Below, in pieces: positions 24,636 through 37,120 of a stretch of 64,000 nt of DNA. How positions within the stretch are numbered: the first letter of the stretch is position 1; each line of letters begins with the position of its first letter. The stretch lies in NCBI GenBank assembly GCA_945643635.1, contig CALZFC010000354.1, positions 3,289,501 to 3,353,500 on the forward strand, read 5' to 3'. The notes beneath the pieces are model-generated. The model did not search any database, had not been told where the DNA came from, and saw only the letters and a list, made by a program, of their open reading frames with translations. The position numbers were made by a program, and so were the translations under genes. Origin of the DNA: Allodiplogaster sudhausi (Eukaryota; Nematoda; Chromadorea; Rhabditida; Diplogasteridae).

Positions 24636-25288
24636 TCTCTATCGGGCACAACCCTCTTTTCTCTGCTTCTCTCTTCACTCCCTTCAACACTGTCTCTCTC
24701 TCTCTATCCCATTCTCTCTCGTAAGTTCCGTCGTCGCCTTTCTTTCTGTCCCTCTTCTCTCTCATGGTCTCTCTCATGGCATCCTCGACTCTGTCAGTAA
24801 TATTTTTGTATTCCATATATATCTCTTTTTTCTGTCCTTCGCTTGCTCACACCATGTCAGATCTGAAGCCCAATGTAGTCATTACTCTCGGTAGTAATCA
24901 GTAGTAAAGCCGAAAATGAGAGAGCTCACAAGCTGCTTATATAAATCCTTCTTAAGTTGTTTTAGGGATAGAGAGAGAGAGAAAGGGAGAAAGAGAGAGA
25001 AAGAGAGAAAGAGAGAAAGGGAGAGGGAGAAAGAGAGCGGGAGAGAGAGAGAGAGAAAGAGTGAAAAGGGGGGAGAGAGAAAGAGTGAGAAGGGGGAGAG
25101 AGAGAGATGTCATACCCGGTGGCGTTGTTCTTTCTATATCGTACGGATATGGAATGTCTTACTGTAAAAAAGAAGTGTGAGAGCGCGAGAAAGGGCGAGT
25201 AATACGGCAAAAATTTGGATGCATAAGGTTGAAATATTTCTGATGGCTTATCGAGACAAATTGAGACAGAGAGAGAGAGTGAGAGAGG

Positions 25289-25329
<41 letters not shown>

Positions 25330-25342
25330 GAGAGAAAGAGAG

Positions 25343-25373
<31 letters not shown>

Positions 25374-26335
25374 GAAAGAGAGAGAGAAGACAGAGATATC
25401 TGCAAAGAAATAGGAAATCTCCCGGATGATTGACTTTTATCTCGAGCCAGAGCAGAAACTCTGCCATTCAGTTACTAAATCCCCGCTAGAAAGTCATCCT
25501 TTGACTTTCGGCTTCAGAATGCCTTAGATCATTCCGACGGAGAACAATGGAGGAGAGATTGAAGGAGGCGATGGCTAATTGCTGCAGTGGAAGTTGTGGC
25601 GGCTAGGCGAAAAGGAGGTGAGGGAGAGAGGATAAATGTCAGAGAGGAAAGAGAGAGAGAGAAAGAGAGAGTGAGAGAGAGAAAGAGAGAGAGAGGGAGA
25701 GAGAGAAAGAGAGAGAGGGAGAGAGAAAAAGAGAGACTGAGAGAGAGAAAGAGAGACCGAGAGAGAGAGAGAAAGAGAGGATAAAATATTTCACAGGAAT
25801 AGAGCACATTCATAAGAGAACTTCCATGATTCGTTTAAGATTTTTTCTTCAACATTTTGAAAGTGGCATAAATTCGTGTACATTTCTAGAGGTGCGTAGA
25901 TGGTTATCACTACATTCCGTATTTTTTTTCTAGAGGAACACCTTTGTATAAAGTTGCAAGGTGTTCTTCTTTTCCTTCGTCTCCCTCAAAGAAATGCGCG
26001 GATGGCGACAGATGTTCGCACTCCGTTCTTTTAAGGAGATCGCATTCCTACCGCATCTTCTCTCTCTCTCACTCTCTCCCTTCTTTCTCTCTCTCTCCTC
26101 ATTTCCTTAATCTTCTCTCAAAGTCTATTCCTCGCTCACTCTCCATCCTTTCCTCGTGCCCATGACAGTAGAAGTTGAAAGGCGGCGCAATTAGCAGAGT
26201 CTTCCTGATAAGAGATATACGATGGCTCCACTGATATTGGACAACCTGCAGATGTCCATGGCGGTAAAAACACGTGTTCAGGATGATCGAGAGAGAGAGA
26301 GAGAGAGAAAGATAGAGAAAGAGAGAGAAAGAGAG

Positions 26336-26366
<31 letters not shown>

Positions 26367-26669
26367 GAGAGAGTGCAAAAGAGGTAAGAAGTGTGAGTGG
26401 AAGCTTTCCGAAAACTGATGAAGAGAGCTGATTGAGGAATACCAAGTGGTGATGTTACTGTATTAGTTCGAGATTCCGTTTGAAGCGATCGAGGAAAGGG
26501 GAGGGGGCGATGGACCTGGTGGTGTCAGGAGGTGGAGAGGAGGAAGGGAGAGGCTGGTGCTGTCCATCTCTCTACCTAGCCAATATCTTCGCTGGCCACG
26601 CCCACTTGTACAGTTCTTGCGAAGAGTCTGTGCATCCAGGACTGCTCTCTCTTTGGGTGTCTCTCCTTT

Positions 26670-27021
26670 CCTGATAGGAGTGCGTAGAGTGCATGCTTGT
26701 CGTATTTATTACATGATCAGTCCAAGTGATAACTTCCTTATCATACCGTGGCCTCTTCCTCATTCTAATGCATTGTCTCCATTCATAGGCCGAAGTAGAG
26801 TGATTTTATCAGCTTGATCCCAGTAGTTATCAGCGTATATTTGCCGCCCTGATTTGTGAGTTCTTCACTAACCATAAAACACATTCTTATCAGTGTTCTC
26901 GCATTGCGTGCCATACCCACCATTCCGTCAAATATTGGAGCAAAGATCAGAATACCGTAATCCATATAAGAATTCCGTAATCCTTATCAGGATACCGTAA
27001 TCCTGCTTCCAGCCCACTGAG
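26670..27021. other. Upstream region of the HAM-1 gene with TACCGTAATCC words
   Basis: No clear exon. Between 26952 and 27006 a CCGTAATCC word occurs three times (twice as ATACCGTAATCC), then cttccag directly before the predicted start exon. That ttccag could be a cis- or spliced-leader trans-splice acceptor. Confidence 0.4.
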
Positions 27022-27863
27022 ATGCGTGACTCCTCCGTGCTTGCGATCGTGTTGACGGGGCAGCCGAAGAGTGGCCGCCGCCTCTTCGATGCGCTGATCG
27101 AGGCGAACTCTGCGTGCTTCTGGAATGGCGCCGTCTTCTCGGCCGTCGCAGCTCTTCAGGTTTCTTATTTTATTATTTATTATTATTATTATTTATTTTA
27201 TTTTTATTAATTATCATTGTCACACATCTCTTTAAAAGAATGCTTCTCGTTCTCTCTCTCCCTCTCCTTTTCTCTCCGTCTATCTCACCCTCTCTCTCTC
27301 TTTCTCTCCTTCTCTCTCTCCTTCTCTCTCCCTCTCTCTCCATCTCTCTCTCTCTCCAGTATGCTGGCTTCGTCCGGCCATCGACTCTCTTCGTGACCGC
27401 GTCGCCCGTTTATCTGGACGCGATTCGGTCAGCGTACGCGAAGAGGATGCTCAAAGCGCCGCCAGGCACCGCCATCCGGTCACTCGGTCAGGGGTTGACT
27501 TCACTTCTCTCTCTCTCTCTCTCTCTCTCACTCTCGCTCTCTCTCTTTCTCTTTCTCTTTCTCTCTCTTTTTATCTCTCTCTCTCTATTTCTTGCTTTCT
27601 CTAAGATGGCTCTCGCTCTCTTTCCTCTTTCCTATTCGTTATCATGAACGCATCGCGAGATCTCTTCCTCCCTCCCCTCGTTCCGGTGTTTCGGTTTGTC
27701 TTTTGCACGCGTCCCGCGTTGCCGCCCATTCCATCTTTATCTCGCTTTTTTTTCTCCTCTCCCGCTGCCCCCCTCTTTCCAAGCAGAACACACCCTCTCA
27801 ATGTCCTCGATTTGTAATCTCTCGATCTTTGTCTCTCGTCTCTTCTCTTTTCTTCTCTTCTAT

Positions 27864-27907
<44 letters not shown>

Positions 27908-28292
27908 CAAGTCTGCAAGCCCATTCACTTTCCTATCAACTCTTACATGAAACCACCTGTCTGTCCGCCCTCCTCTTCTTCTCAAGCTGGCTCATGCAGC
28001 CGAGACCGAAATATGATAGCCACACCACGCATGCTACAGGTGCATAACAGATGGACTAGTGAATGTTTATCGCCTAATTCTCTTTCCCTTTCTCTCTCAC
28101 TCAGTTTATCTCTCCCTCTGTTCTACTCCCGATCTCTAACTCTCTCTCATCCTCCCTCTCTCTCTCCAGACAGCTCTCCTGATTACATTTGTACCCTGAT
28201 CGCTCATAAGGACATGTACAAAAGCATTCTGCGAAATTATTTGCGTCATCAACCGTTTCTCTGTGTTGTCTCATTGTCCATAGGGGAAGACA

Positions 28293-28358
<66 letters not shown>

Positions 28359-30302
28359 ATAGTGAATGGAGGGAAACGAAGAGCAAAGAGGTATCAATTA
28401 GCCCACTTGAAACAGCAACAATTTTAGGACGGGGCGAGCCGATTGGGGGATGTATTGGGCGGGTGTCAATCAAAAGGAGAAATGGCAAAAGAGTGTGGTG
28501 GGGGGAAGAGAGACAGAGAGAGGGGAGTAGAGAGAAGAGGGTGAAATAGAGAGAGACAGAGCAATAGACAAACAGTGAGAGAAACAGAGAGACAGATTAA
28601 CAGAGAGAGAGAGAGAGGGAGAGAGAGAGAGAGCGAGATAGAGATGGTGAGAGAGACAGTGAGAGAGAAAGAGGTATCAATAGCGTGTAATAGACAGAGT
28701 GGGGTCACGCCATTCATCCAGTATAAGTGACCGTAATTTCATCTTCTGGAATTGCCTGTCTCCGTGACGTCTAATGTGCTGCTGCAGCCCCATCCCAAGT
28801 GATATCCGCGTTTGAAATCGCGTGGTCGTGCACCCAAAAAACACACTCAGTAAGAAAAAGACGACCACAGATTCGTGGTGGCTTATCAAGATTGGCCTCT
28901 TCCACTGTCTGTCAGGAGGAGCAGAAAGGATGACAAGCAATAAATAAGTACATATTCCTCTGTAATTAATAGAGCAGTGAGCATTGGGAAGCGAAAACTA
29001 GTTTATCGTTAAAAATTGCGTATGATTCCCTTAGCAGCATGTGATATCAGGATGGAAGTTTGTATCCAGTAAACAACCGTAGATCGTATGATACTGTAAA
29101 CAGCTACAGTATGACACACCGTAGTCTACCGTAATCTTTGCAGGAGACATGGGCGCGCTGCGGCCAGTGCAGCAGCTCCACTTTGTGCCGCTCTCGGACG
29201 CCTTCTGCGATGCTGTCGCGCATCTCAACCGATGCGGCCGGCCAGCCACCATTGCGAGTGTCAAGGAGCACATTGCGAGGCAGTGCCAGGAGGTAAGTAT
29301 GAGGGGAGAGAGAGAGAGTGAGAAGAGAGAGAGAGAGAGGAGAGAGAGAGGAGAGAGAGACGAGAGAGAGAGAGAAAGAGAGAAGGGAGAGAAAGAGATG
29401 AGAGAACGAGGGGAAAGAGAGAAGAAGAGATGAAGCTTGAAACATCTCTCAGGTCGCTCCCCCCTCCGATGAGATGCTGCACCAGACGACGGTGGCGCTG
29501 GTGCGTGAGGGAGTTGTGCATCGTGCCGGACATCACCTTTTCCTTGCTCCAGCACCAGCAAAGGCGAGAGAGAGAGAGAGAGAGAGAGAAGAGATAATGA
29601 CGGAGAGAAAGGGAGGAGAAAGAAAGAGGACATTTTACAGACAACGGTCGAGTGCCAGACGGGCGACAGCATTCTGGTGGAGCAGCCGTTGGTGTCCGCC
29701 GCGCCGCGTCCGCCAAAGACGAGCATTCTGGCGCGACTCTTCAGCCGCGGCGCCAAGAACAACCGAAGAGAGTCGGCGCCGGCGCCCATTCTGGCGCCGA
29801 GCACAAAGCAGAACATCAACCAGCAAGAAACGCAACAGCAGATCACCGAGTGGGACTACGCAGAGAGCATCGCCATTGACAACATTACGAAGACAACACA
29901 GCAGCAGAGAAAACATCACATTCAAGCGTCAGTTAGTCTCGCAGCGAAAATCCTCACGGATCAATGAGACGTTCTATGTTCACCCTGGCACGTAGCCAAT
30001 AGTTTTCGCAAGAACGTGGAAGGAAGGGACAGCACTACTTCCGGGGACTTTTGCGTGTTTTTTTTAAGGTTTTCCTTTCTATTCTTAGTTTTGCTTCTGC
30101 TTAGGAAATATACTCCTTTAAATTCGCGTGTTTTCTTCTATAAAAGTACGTCGTGTCGCACTGGGCAGGTGCGCTTTTACTTGCTGGGCCTTGGCAATTA
30201 AAACGGCCGCGGCCGCTCTGCCTTTCTTTCTGCTTCTCTCTCTCTCCCTCTCTCTCTCCCTCCCTCCCTCTCTCTCTCTCCCTCCCTCCCTCTCTCTCTC
30301 TC

Positions 30303-30333
<31 letters not shown>

Positions 30334-31859
30334 TTCTCTCTCTCTCTCCTTCTATCGTTCTCTGTCTCTCTTCTTCCGTGTTCTGCTTTGCTTGACCCGT
30401 CGCAATTATCGCCTATGTGCGTGTTAGCCCGTTATACAGCTTGTGCTATCTGTCCTGCTGCTTAGTGGATGTTATTCTTGCCGCTGGCTGAATCATGCAT
30501 GATACAAGAAAAGGAAGCATGTCTGGTGTGTGAATGGGGCCGGGCTGCCGTGGTTGCTAGACGAGAGAGAGATGGCGGGTTGTACCTATTCATTGCTCAT
30601 TCTCTCTTTTCCTCTCCTACGACCTTAGGCACAGGCATTTGCCCACATTACTCATTCAGTCTTCAGCTCTGCTCTCTTTGTGTGTCTGATCTCAGCGACG
30701 GTTTGGATTTGACTACTTGTAGTTCTCTCTCTGTCTCTCTGCCTCTCTCTCCCTCTCTCCTCTCTCTCCTCTCTCTCTCCCTCTCTCCTCTCTCTCCTCT
30801 CTCTCTCCCTCTCTCCTCTCTCTCTCATCCATCCATCTTCCTCCGTTAGCTAGACCTGCTTAATAGCCAGAGAATGAGATTGAATCGGATAGTCCAAGAA
30901 TGCGTGGTGGCCATTGCCAATTAGGCCGCCTATTGTTGCGCATTCCCTCAGCATTCCCAAGCGTGCGTGCCCAATTATTAAGCTATCCGCTAGCTTGCCG
31001 TGGCCGTTTTGAGGACGCCGTTGTGTGTGGCGGTAGTAAAAACAATAACCAGTATATTAGATATCATATTGAGAAGTATTGAAGATATATGTGTAGAATT
31101 AATTTAAACCTCTAAAAAAGAAGAGGATAATTTCTAATTCCCTGTTTAATTTAAGCCTCCGGCCATGTATCGACAGCGAGCAATTCAGACGATGTCGCCG
31201 GCCCAAGGAGCAGAAGAATCCGAAGCAGAAGGCGGGGAGGTTCGGAATCTTCTTTCTACTCCTCTATTATCGTCTTTTCAATTTCTTCTCTGTAATCGTG
31301 CGTCATTCGCGAAAATTCTTTGTAAACGTCGTCTATCTTTTTGTTTTTCTCTTATATATGTATGCCCGTTTTTGTGATGATTTTCCTGTAAATTCTTCTA
31401 CTGTAATCGATGTTGTTATTATTTTTAATCTCTTTATGAAATTCCAAAATCTCTTAAATCAGGAGCGACGCTGACACTCGCGGCGGAGGCGCCGCCGCCA
31501 TCGAGAACATCTACACCGCCGCCGGCGGCCACGCGCAGCGCCGTCCGCGCGCGTCGACCCCGATCGACTCCTCTGCCGCCGTGACCACGACGGGCTCAGG
31601 TGACTCTGCCTACTCGGCCTCTTCCTCTTCTTCCCTCGCCTCTCACTCTGACGAGAGTGGCGATGACCGAGGAGGTCGCGGCGGACCAGGTGCGCACCGC
31701 GCGCGACGTGCCGACCACACCTACGTCAACCTGGCCAAGCTGCGTGGTGGACTCCACCAGCCACTCTCGGACGATGATGATGATGATGAAACCTGCTTTG
31801 AGGAGTGCACCCTGAGCAGCCCGAAGCATCATGACCAGCTTCTCCTGACTAATCTTTAG
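27022..31859 (+). CDS. ham-1: Storkhead-box winged-helix protein, HAM-1/STOX ortholog
   Basis: Seven exons with fully agreeing phases: 27022-27159, 27360-27486, 29144-29292, 29453-29563, 29641-29927, 31156-31239 and 31463-31859, giving about 430 aa, close to the C. elegans HAM-1 length as I remember it. The N-terminus (LFDALIEANSACFWNGAVFS, then GFVRPSTLFV) matches the STOX amino region. Exons 3-4 form the storkhead winged helix (HFVPLSDAFCDAVAHLN, ATIASVKEHI, VREGVVHRAGHHLF). Exon 5 begins TTVECQTGDSILVEQ. The C-terminal exons are basic, then Ser/Asp-rich. HAM-1 acts in asymmetric neuroblast division and moves between cortex and nucleus (known from C. elegans). Intron 4 uses an AAG/gcgaga GC-type donor. 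Reading through the exon 5 donor instead gives a stop at 29967 and a 283-aa form. Confidence 0.88.
28171..28280 (+). other. Possible cassette exon within HAM-1 intron 2
   Basis: After a ctctctctccag acceptor, a phase-compatible open stretch (DSSPDYICTLIAHKDMYKSI) runs about 35 codons with no repeat composition. The direct join of exon 2 to exon 3 matches the STOX family better, so this would be an alternative insert or a chance frame. No strong donor is visible. Confidence 0.25.
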
Positions 31860-32001
31860 AGCGCTACCAGGGACCCTACTCTAGAGATCTCGGTCAGGGT
31901 CTACTTTTAGAACTTCTCGTTGTCGTCACCAGACCTTATAATTAGCCTTTTTCATGTTTAACAGTTATCAACTTTAATGTTTATTACTGCCAGCCTCTCT
32001 C

Positions 32002-32050
<49 letters not shown>

Positions 32051-32715
32051 CCTCTCTCGCCCTACTTACAATAATTCTTCGCATGTATGAAGAAGTTGGA
32101 TTGTTGCTAACAAAACATGTCAGATATCAAATATTCTAGAATAAAGTTCTCGTATGACGTGTTATGTTCTGGAAGTTTTCCGAGCTGGCAGCAGTAACGT
32201 GTTGAGTCGCGATTATATATTCATTACGCAGCGGGGGAGGTTGGGAGTGTTGTCAGGAAGAGTGGAAAAGAGGAATAGATGTACATGTGACTCATGATTG
32301 ACCATGAGAGAAGGACAAAAGAGGAGATTGAAGCGAGAGGGAGAAAAAGCAAGAGAGAGAGAGATGGAGGAAGGCAAGTTAAGGAGAGCCTGCTCAATGT
32401 TTGCTATGGTTTCATTGCTGCTAGCCTTTTAAGCCCTTCCACCATTCCTATTGGTGTTACCGGTCGGGAATATTCAGAATGCGAGGGTGGAGAAAAAGTG
32501 AGGGCGGAGAGAGAGAGAGAGAGAAAGAGCTGGAAACGGAGAGAGAGAAAGAGAAAGGAAAAATTATGGAAAAGCTGGAGAAATAATAGTTCTTGGTAAA
32601 AAAAAGTACTAATGTGTTTTTGTCCACTGTTATATTTCTCGCAATTGGAAGTTTCCAGGTGATCCTCGGCGAGGGCGAACAGGCCAAGGACGTCTGTTCC
32701 TGCCTGTCTGCCGGC
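31860..32715. other. Spacer between HAM-1 and kinase genes
   Basis: Holds a CT tract (31997-32060), an AATAAA at 32141 that could end the HAM-1 transcript, GA-rich tracts, and from 32659 an open stretch running into the kinase gene. A tttccag at 32652-32658 is a good acceptor for the 5' end of the kinase transcript. Confidence 0.5.
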
Positions 32716-32901
32716 ATGCCCGGATCGGGCCCGATGAGGGCCTTTGAGACCCCCGCTGGACCGATTGAGACCCCTCCTGGACCGGAAGATGAGGAGGTGG
32801 AGGCGCCTTACCTCTCACTCCCGCCCGACTTTACCTGGTTCGACGGCCAGATCGCCGGCCACCATCCGTCCGTTGTCAAGAACGGGCAGCGACAGATTGG
32901 T

Positions 32902-32937
<36 letters not shown>

Positions 32938-33182
32938 GAAAAGAGAGAGAGAGAGAAAGATGAGAGAGAGATGGGAAAAGAGAGAGAGAGTGAGAGAGAG
33001 GAAGATGAGAGAGCGAACAGATGAGAAAGAAAAGGAAAAGAGACCAAGAAATGATTCCAGGCATGGAACCATGAAATGCCGCATCATTAGTTGGCTAATC
33101 TTTTTAGCCTTGGCTCACACGCAGCATCTAGGCAAATGGCTAGGCACACTTCTGATGAGATGTCGCAATGGTCGGGAAATTC

Positions 33183-33223
<41 letters not shown>

Positions 33224-33887
33224 TCTAGTGCGAGAGAAAGAGAGGGAGAAGGGAAGAGAGATAATGAATGAAAGATTATGAAAGAGAGAGAGAAGGATGG
33301 GATGAGTTTGATTAGCATCCACGCGCCAGTTGTGTTTCCGTTCTGCAGTTACCTCTCTTCTACTCTCTCCTCTCTCTCTCACGCTCTTTCTCCCTCTCTC
33401 GCTCTCTCGCTCTCTCTCTCTCTCCTCTCTTTGTCTCTGTTTCTCTCTCTCTGTATTGCCTTGTATGCATTATTTTCCTTATCATGAATGTCCTCATGTC
33501 CGTTAAAAAGCAGCTTTCTCCTTTAAGGTCTTCTGAAGCGACACGGCTCGCGCTACGTGCACAAACCGAGTCAGGAAGGAGACAGAGGCGCGAGAGAGGT
33601 TTGTTCTCTCTCTCTCTCTCTCTCTCTCTTGTTATCACGGAGAAGTCATCAGGATAGAGATAAGGCTATCGCGGTGCTGATAAGGAGATAGAGACAGAGA
33701 AAGGGATAGAGAGAGAGAGAGACAGAGATATAAATGGGAACAGGATGGGGAGCTAGAGGGTTTGAGGAAGAACTGTTTCGAGATGTACACCAGATAATAT
33801 GAGAGAAAAGTTCGACACACGGAAATGATGCGAACGGAAGGGGGAACACATTGCGTCGTGTTGTTCTGCAGCTGGCGATGGTTGCAG

Positions 33888-33921
<34 letters not shown>

Positions 33922-35131
33922 GAGAAAGAGAGAGAGAGAGAGAAGAATGGACTAGAGAGAGGCAGAGAGAAACAGACAGAGAAAGAGAAAGGGGAGAGCG
34001 AGACGGAGAGAGATCAGAGAGAGAAAGGATGGCATCCGGGTGGCATCCTAGGCCGGATCATGCGCTACATGGCAGATGTTACGCAAGTTGCCTTGTCTCT
34101 GTATTCCTCTCACCTCTCATCATCTTTACCTTCTCCTACTCTAGCTACTTTTTTCCTTTCCTGGTTCATATCTCAGCCTGTCTCTCTCTCTTTCTCTAAC
34201 TCTCTCTCTTCCAGCTCGCTCTCTATTCCATACTCCGCCGCTTCTACTCGGAAACTTCTAACGAGAATGGCGACGGAGAATCTACGGTACAAAACAACGG
34301 ACAGGTTGGCCTCCTTTAGTGTGAATTATTGTTACTGATGAGGTAATGTTATTTACAGGTCCTCGGCGAAGACGAACTCCTCCCCCCGGGTGAAGAGGCC
34401 TTCTGGATGCGGCTGCTCGAGACGGACAAGCTCAGCCAGGACGAGCAGACCGTCCTTCGCACTCTCGCCACGCTCTCTCCTCGCTACCACGGCGTCGAGA
34501 CTCTTCGCATCGGAGACAAAGGTAAGGGGCCAAGGGCCGTAATATCTGGAGACGGGCTTGGTGCCGTAATACCTGGAGACTGTGCCAGGGCTGTAATATT
34601 CGAGAGCTGATATCATATCTAAACTCTAGAATATTGCGTTCCTCAAACGTCGAAAATTTACGACAGAATTGGTAGAAAACCATCAGTTCCTTTTGTAATT
34701 TTGAAGAAAATTACCTTGTTAAACATAGGATTAATTGAATATTAAGATAATGAGGTAGTTTTTCTCCTCTGCAGACTACACATCGCTGGTCCTCGAGGAC
34801 ATCACTGCCAGCTACAGTATGCCGGCGACACTCGACGTCAAGATGGGTCTCGTGACGGCCGACCCTGCAGCATCAGGGAAGAAGCGCGCGAGCGAAGCGA
34901 AGAAGTACAAGCCCCAGGCGACCCTGGGATTCAGGCTCTGCGGATATCAGGTGGGGAGAGGGTGAGAAAGAGAGTGGGAAGGCCCGAGAAAATATGAAGA
35001 TGATGGGGGATAGTTGATAAGGGGGAAAAGTTGTCTCCGCGACTCTTTGACCTTCCCGCAGAGCTTCTCATTTCATATTCAAAATGCGTCACACGTGCAT
35101 CCATTATCCCCATGGATTTCGTCTGTCTGTC

Positions 35132-35171
<40 letters not shown>

Positions 35172-36561
35172 TCCCTCGCAACAGACGTGGCCGTCGGCAA
35201 TGTGGCAAAGCTGTGACCATATGTCTCCCTCTCTCTCACTCTCTCCACTTGTCTCTGTCCTCTCTATCTCTGCTTCTCTCACTCTCGCCTGCTCTCTACC
35301 CCCGATCGCATCCATGGTGTTCATGGGGGCTCCATTCCCGAAGAAGGTGCCCGGTCTACAATTAGAAGATTATTGCTCCGCCTGCTCTGGCGCGCACCCT
35401 GCCGTGAGGAAATGAGAGGGGGAAAGGGTGAGAGAGAGAGAGAGAGAGAGATCCAGAGAAAGAGAGAGAGAGGGAGATAGGAGGAGAGAGAGAGCGAGGA
35501 GAGAGAGAGATAGAGAGAGAGAGAATTAGAGCACTTTTGCACGCTGATGCCGCTTGATGGAGGATATTATGGCGAGAGCGAAAGAGACGAGATAAAGAGG
35601 GAGGAAGATAGCGGATGTTGCATGTAGGTGATGAGAGATATAGAGAGACTTAGAGAGACAGAGATTGAGAGAGAGAGGGAGAGAGAGATGAAAAGACATG
35701 ATAAAATCTGTTGCCAGATGCACACAGCTGCTGGAGTCGTCATCAAGGACAAGGCGTGGGGCAAGGCATTCGACGAGAGCGACGTCCATCTGGGTGAGGA
35801 GAGAGAAAGAGAGAGGAGAGCAGAGAGAGAGAGAGAGCAGAGAGAGAGCAGCGAGAGAGAGAGAGAGCAGAGAGAGAGAGAGAAGGAAAAAGAGAGATAG
35901 AAAGGGAAAGAGGTAAAGCCAGAGAGGAAGAGAGAATTAAGACCAAATGGCGAAAGATATCTTCATTAATCGAACTTGTGTCTCAAAGGAACATAAAGAG
36001 AAGGTGAAAAGAGACATGCTTAATGGTGACTGTAACTTAGTTGTTGCCGAAATAGATCTACCGTAATGCGTGCACCCACTCAGCACTCAGGCCTGGCCGA
36101 ATTCTTCTCGGGACGCGCGCCGGGCGCGTCGCGTGTCGTGGCGGACGCGTTGCGGTTGACGCGGAGCGTGCGCGAGTGGCAAGAGCGACAGCGCCTCGTG
36201 CATCTCTACGCATCGTCACTCCTCTTCGTCTATGATCTCGACCCAGAGAGAGAGCCGCGCGTTGATGTCAAGATGATTGGTGAGACATTGCAATTATAAT
36301 TGTGGAAGTCATCTCCCGACAAACTTTGGAGTATCCATAGAGCAATTTCTTCGGAATTCTATAAATAGTGGTGCTGACAAAGAGCCAAAAATGTAAATTC
36401 GTCTAAACATAATACACGGATAGATTGATTTTGTTTTATAATTTAAGAAATATTTTTTTCCTCCAGACTTTTCGCATGCATTCCCGGCGCACAACGCACC
36501 CGACTCCAACTACATTCCGGGCGCTGACAACCTACTAGCTGCCCTAGGCCGTATCCGATGA
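32716..36561 (+). CDS. ipmk-1: Inositol polyphosphate multikinase (IPK family)
   Basis: Eight exons with agreeing phases: 32716-32899, 33528-33598, 34215-34304, 34359-34521, 34775-34950, 35718-35793, 36091-36279 and 36467-36561, giving about 347 aa. Family hallmarks are visible in order: a QIAGHHP block (usual QVAGH), SPRYHGV, the ATP-binding LVLEDIT, the inositol-binding signature PATLDVKMG (PxxxDxKxG), LGFRLCGYQ, the YASSLLFVYD segment, and DFSHAF, the metal-binding D-F-A-like motif near the C-terminus. These enzymes phosphorylate Ins(1,4,5)P3 and related inositol phosphates using ATP. Catalytic residues appear intact. The start is uncertain: ATG 32716 is the first in-frame Met after a good acceptor, and the frame is open upstream to 32659. 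Exon 3 has no clear family match and is the least secure. Confidence 0.88.
34530..34605 (+). repeat. Three diverged copies of a GCCGTAATATCTGGAGAC-like unit
   Basis: At the start of the intron after kinase exon 4, the unit (c/t)CGTAATAyCTGGAGAC plus GGGCTTGGTG-type linker repeats three times at about 30-bp steps. It contains the CCGTAAT word also seen elsewhere in introns. Confidence 0.6.
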
Positions 36562-37120
36562 ATACGTCATCTTTTTATTATTATTTTCCCGCAAAATTCA
36601 CTTTTCCAAATTCATTTAATAATAAATATCTACTATTTATTCACCCGTTACCTTTTCTTACAGTTGTAATATTTATCCCTTTCTTCTTCCCGAATCCATC
36701 ACAGAAAAAGAATAACATATAATTCCGGTTTCATTCTTCTTGCCTCGACACTTTAAAAAAATTGTCACACATCTGGGAATAGGGAGAACCATATATATTC
36801 TAAAAATATGACAGATTCCATTGCCATAATAATCCCCTTGTTAGCATTCTTTGCATAGCCTAGCATAATAATAATTCCGAAAGGACATTTATGGTGAATT
36901 TCTCTTTGAACGTTCAAATTTGTTACGCTTACCGACCCGCCCTTGTGATATGCGTGATAAAGTTCTTTCCGCTTTAATTCCAGCTTCTTTATTTGACATT
37001 GTAACATGTAAACTTGAACAATGAAAACTTGTTTAGAAACATGATAAAAAGGGGGGGGGAGAGCGAGAGAGATCACATTAACAACTTATACAAGTGACTT
37101 GAACTCGGGAAAGCCATTTC
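36562..37120. other. Spacer between convergent genes
   Basis: The kinase gene (plus) and the polymerase subunit gene (minus) end toward each other here. AATAAA-like signals for the plus gene lie near 36621. A G-run (37051-37059) and a short GA tract precede the polymerase stop codon. No exon seen. Confidence 0.6.

Larger units (their letters stand above)
16930..35936. repeat. Zone of dense (GA)n/(CT)n microsatellites
   Basis: Dozens of imperfect GA or CT tracts of 20-150 bp, for example 18620-18665, 19100-19175, 22620-22650, 22749-22796, 24230-24258, 25265-25390, 25645-25780, 27840-27905, 28290-28354, 30236-30330, 30730-30820, 32000-32060, 33183-33221, 33895-33940, 35137-35170 and 35816-35890. 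They occupy introns and flanks rather than the supported exons. Nearly all long Ser/Leu- or Arg/Glu-only frames here are products of these repeats. The same repeats continue more thinly to about 38800. Confidence 0.95.

Noticed and set aside
22559..35936. Many Ser/Leu-only or Arg/Glu-only frames of 60-270 codons
   Set aside because: Direct translations of (CT)n or (GA)n microsatellites, with no splice logic or family similarity.
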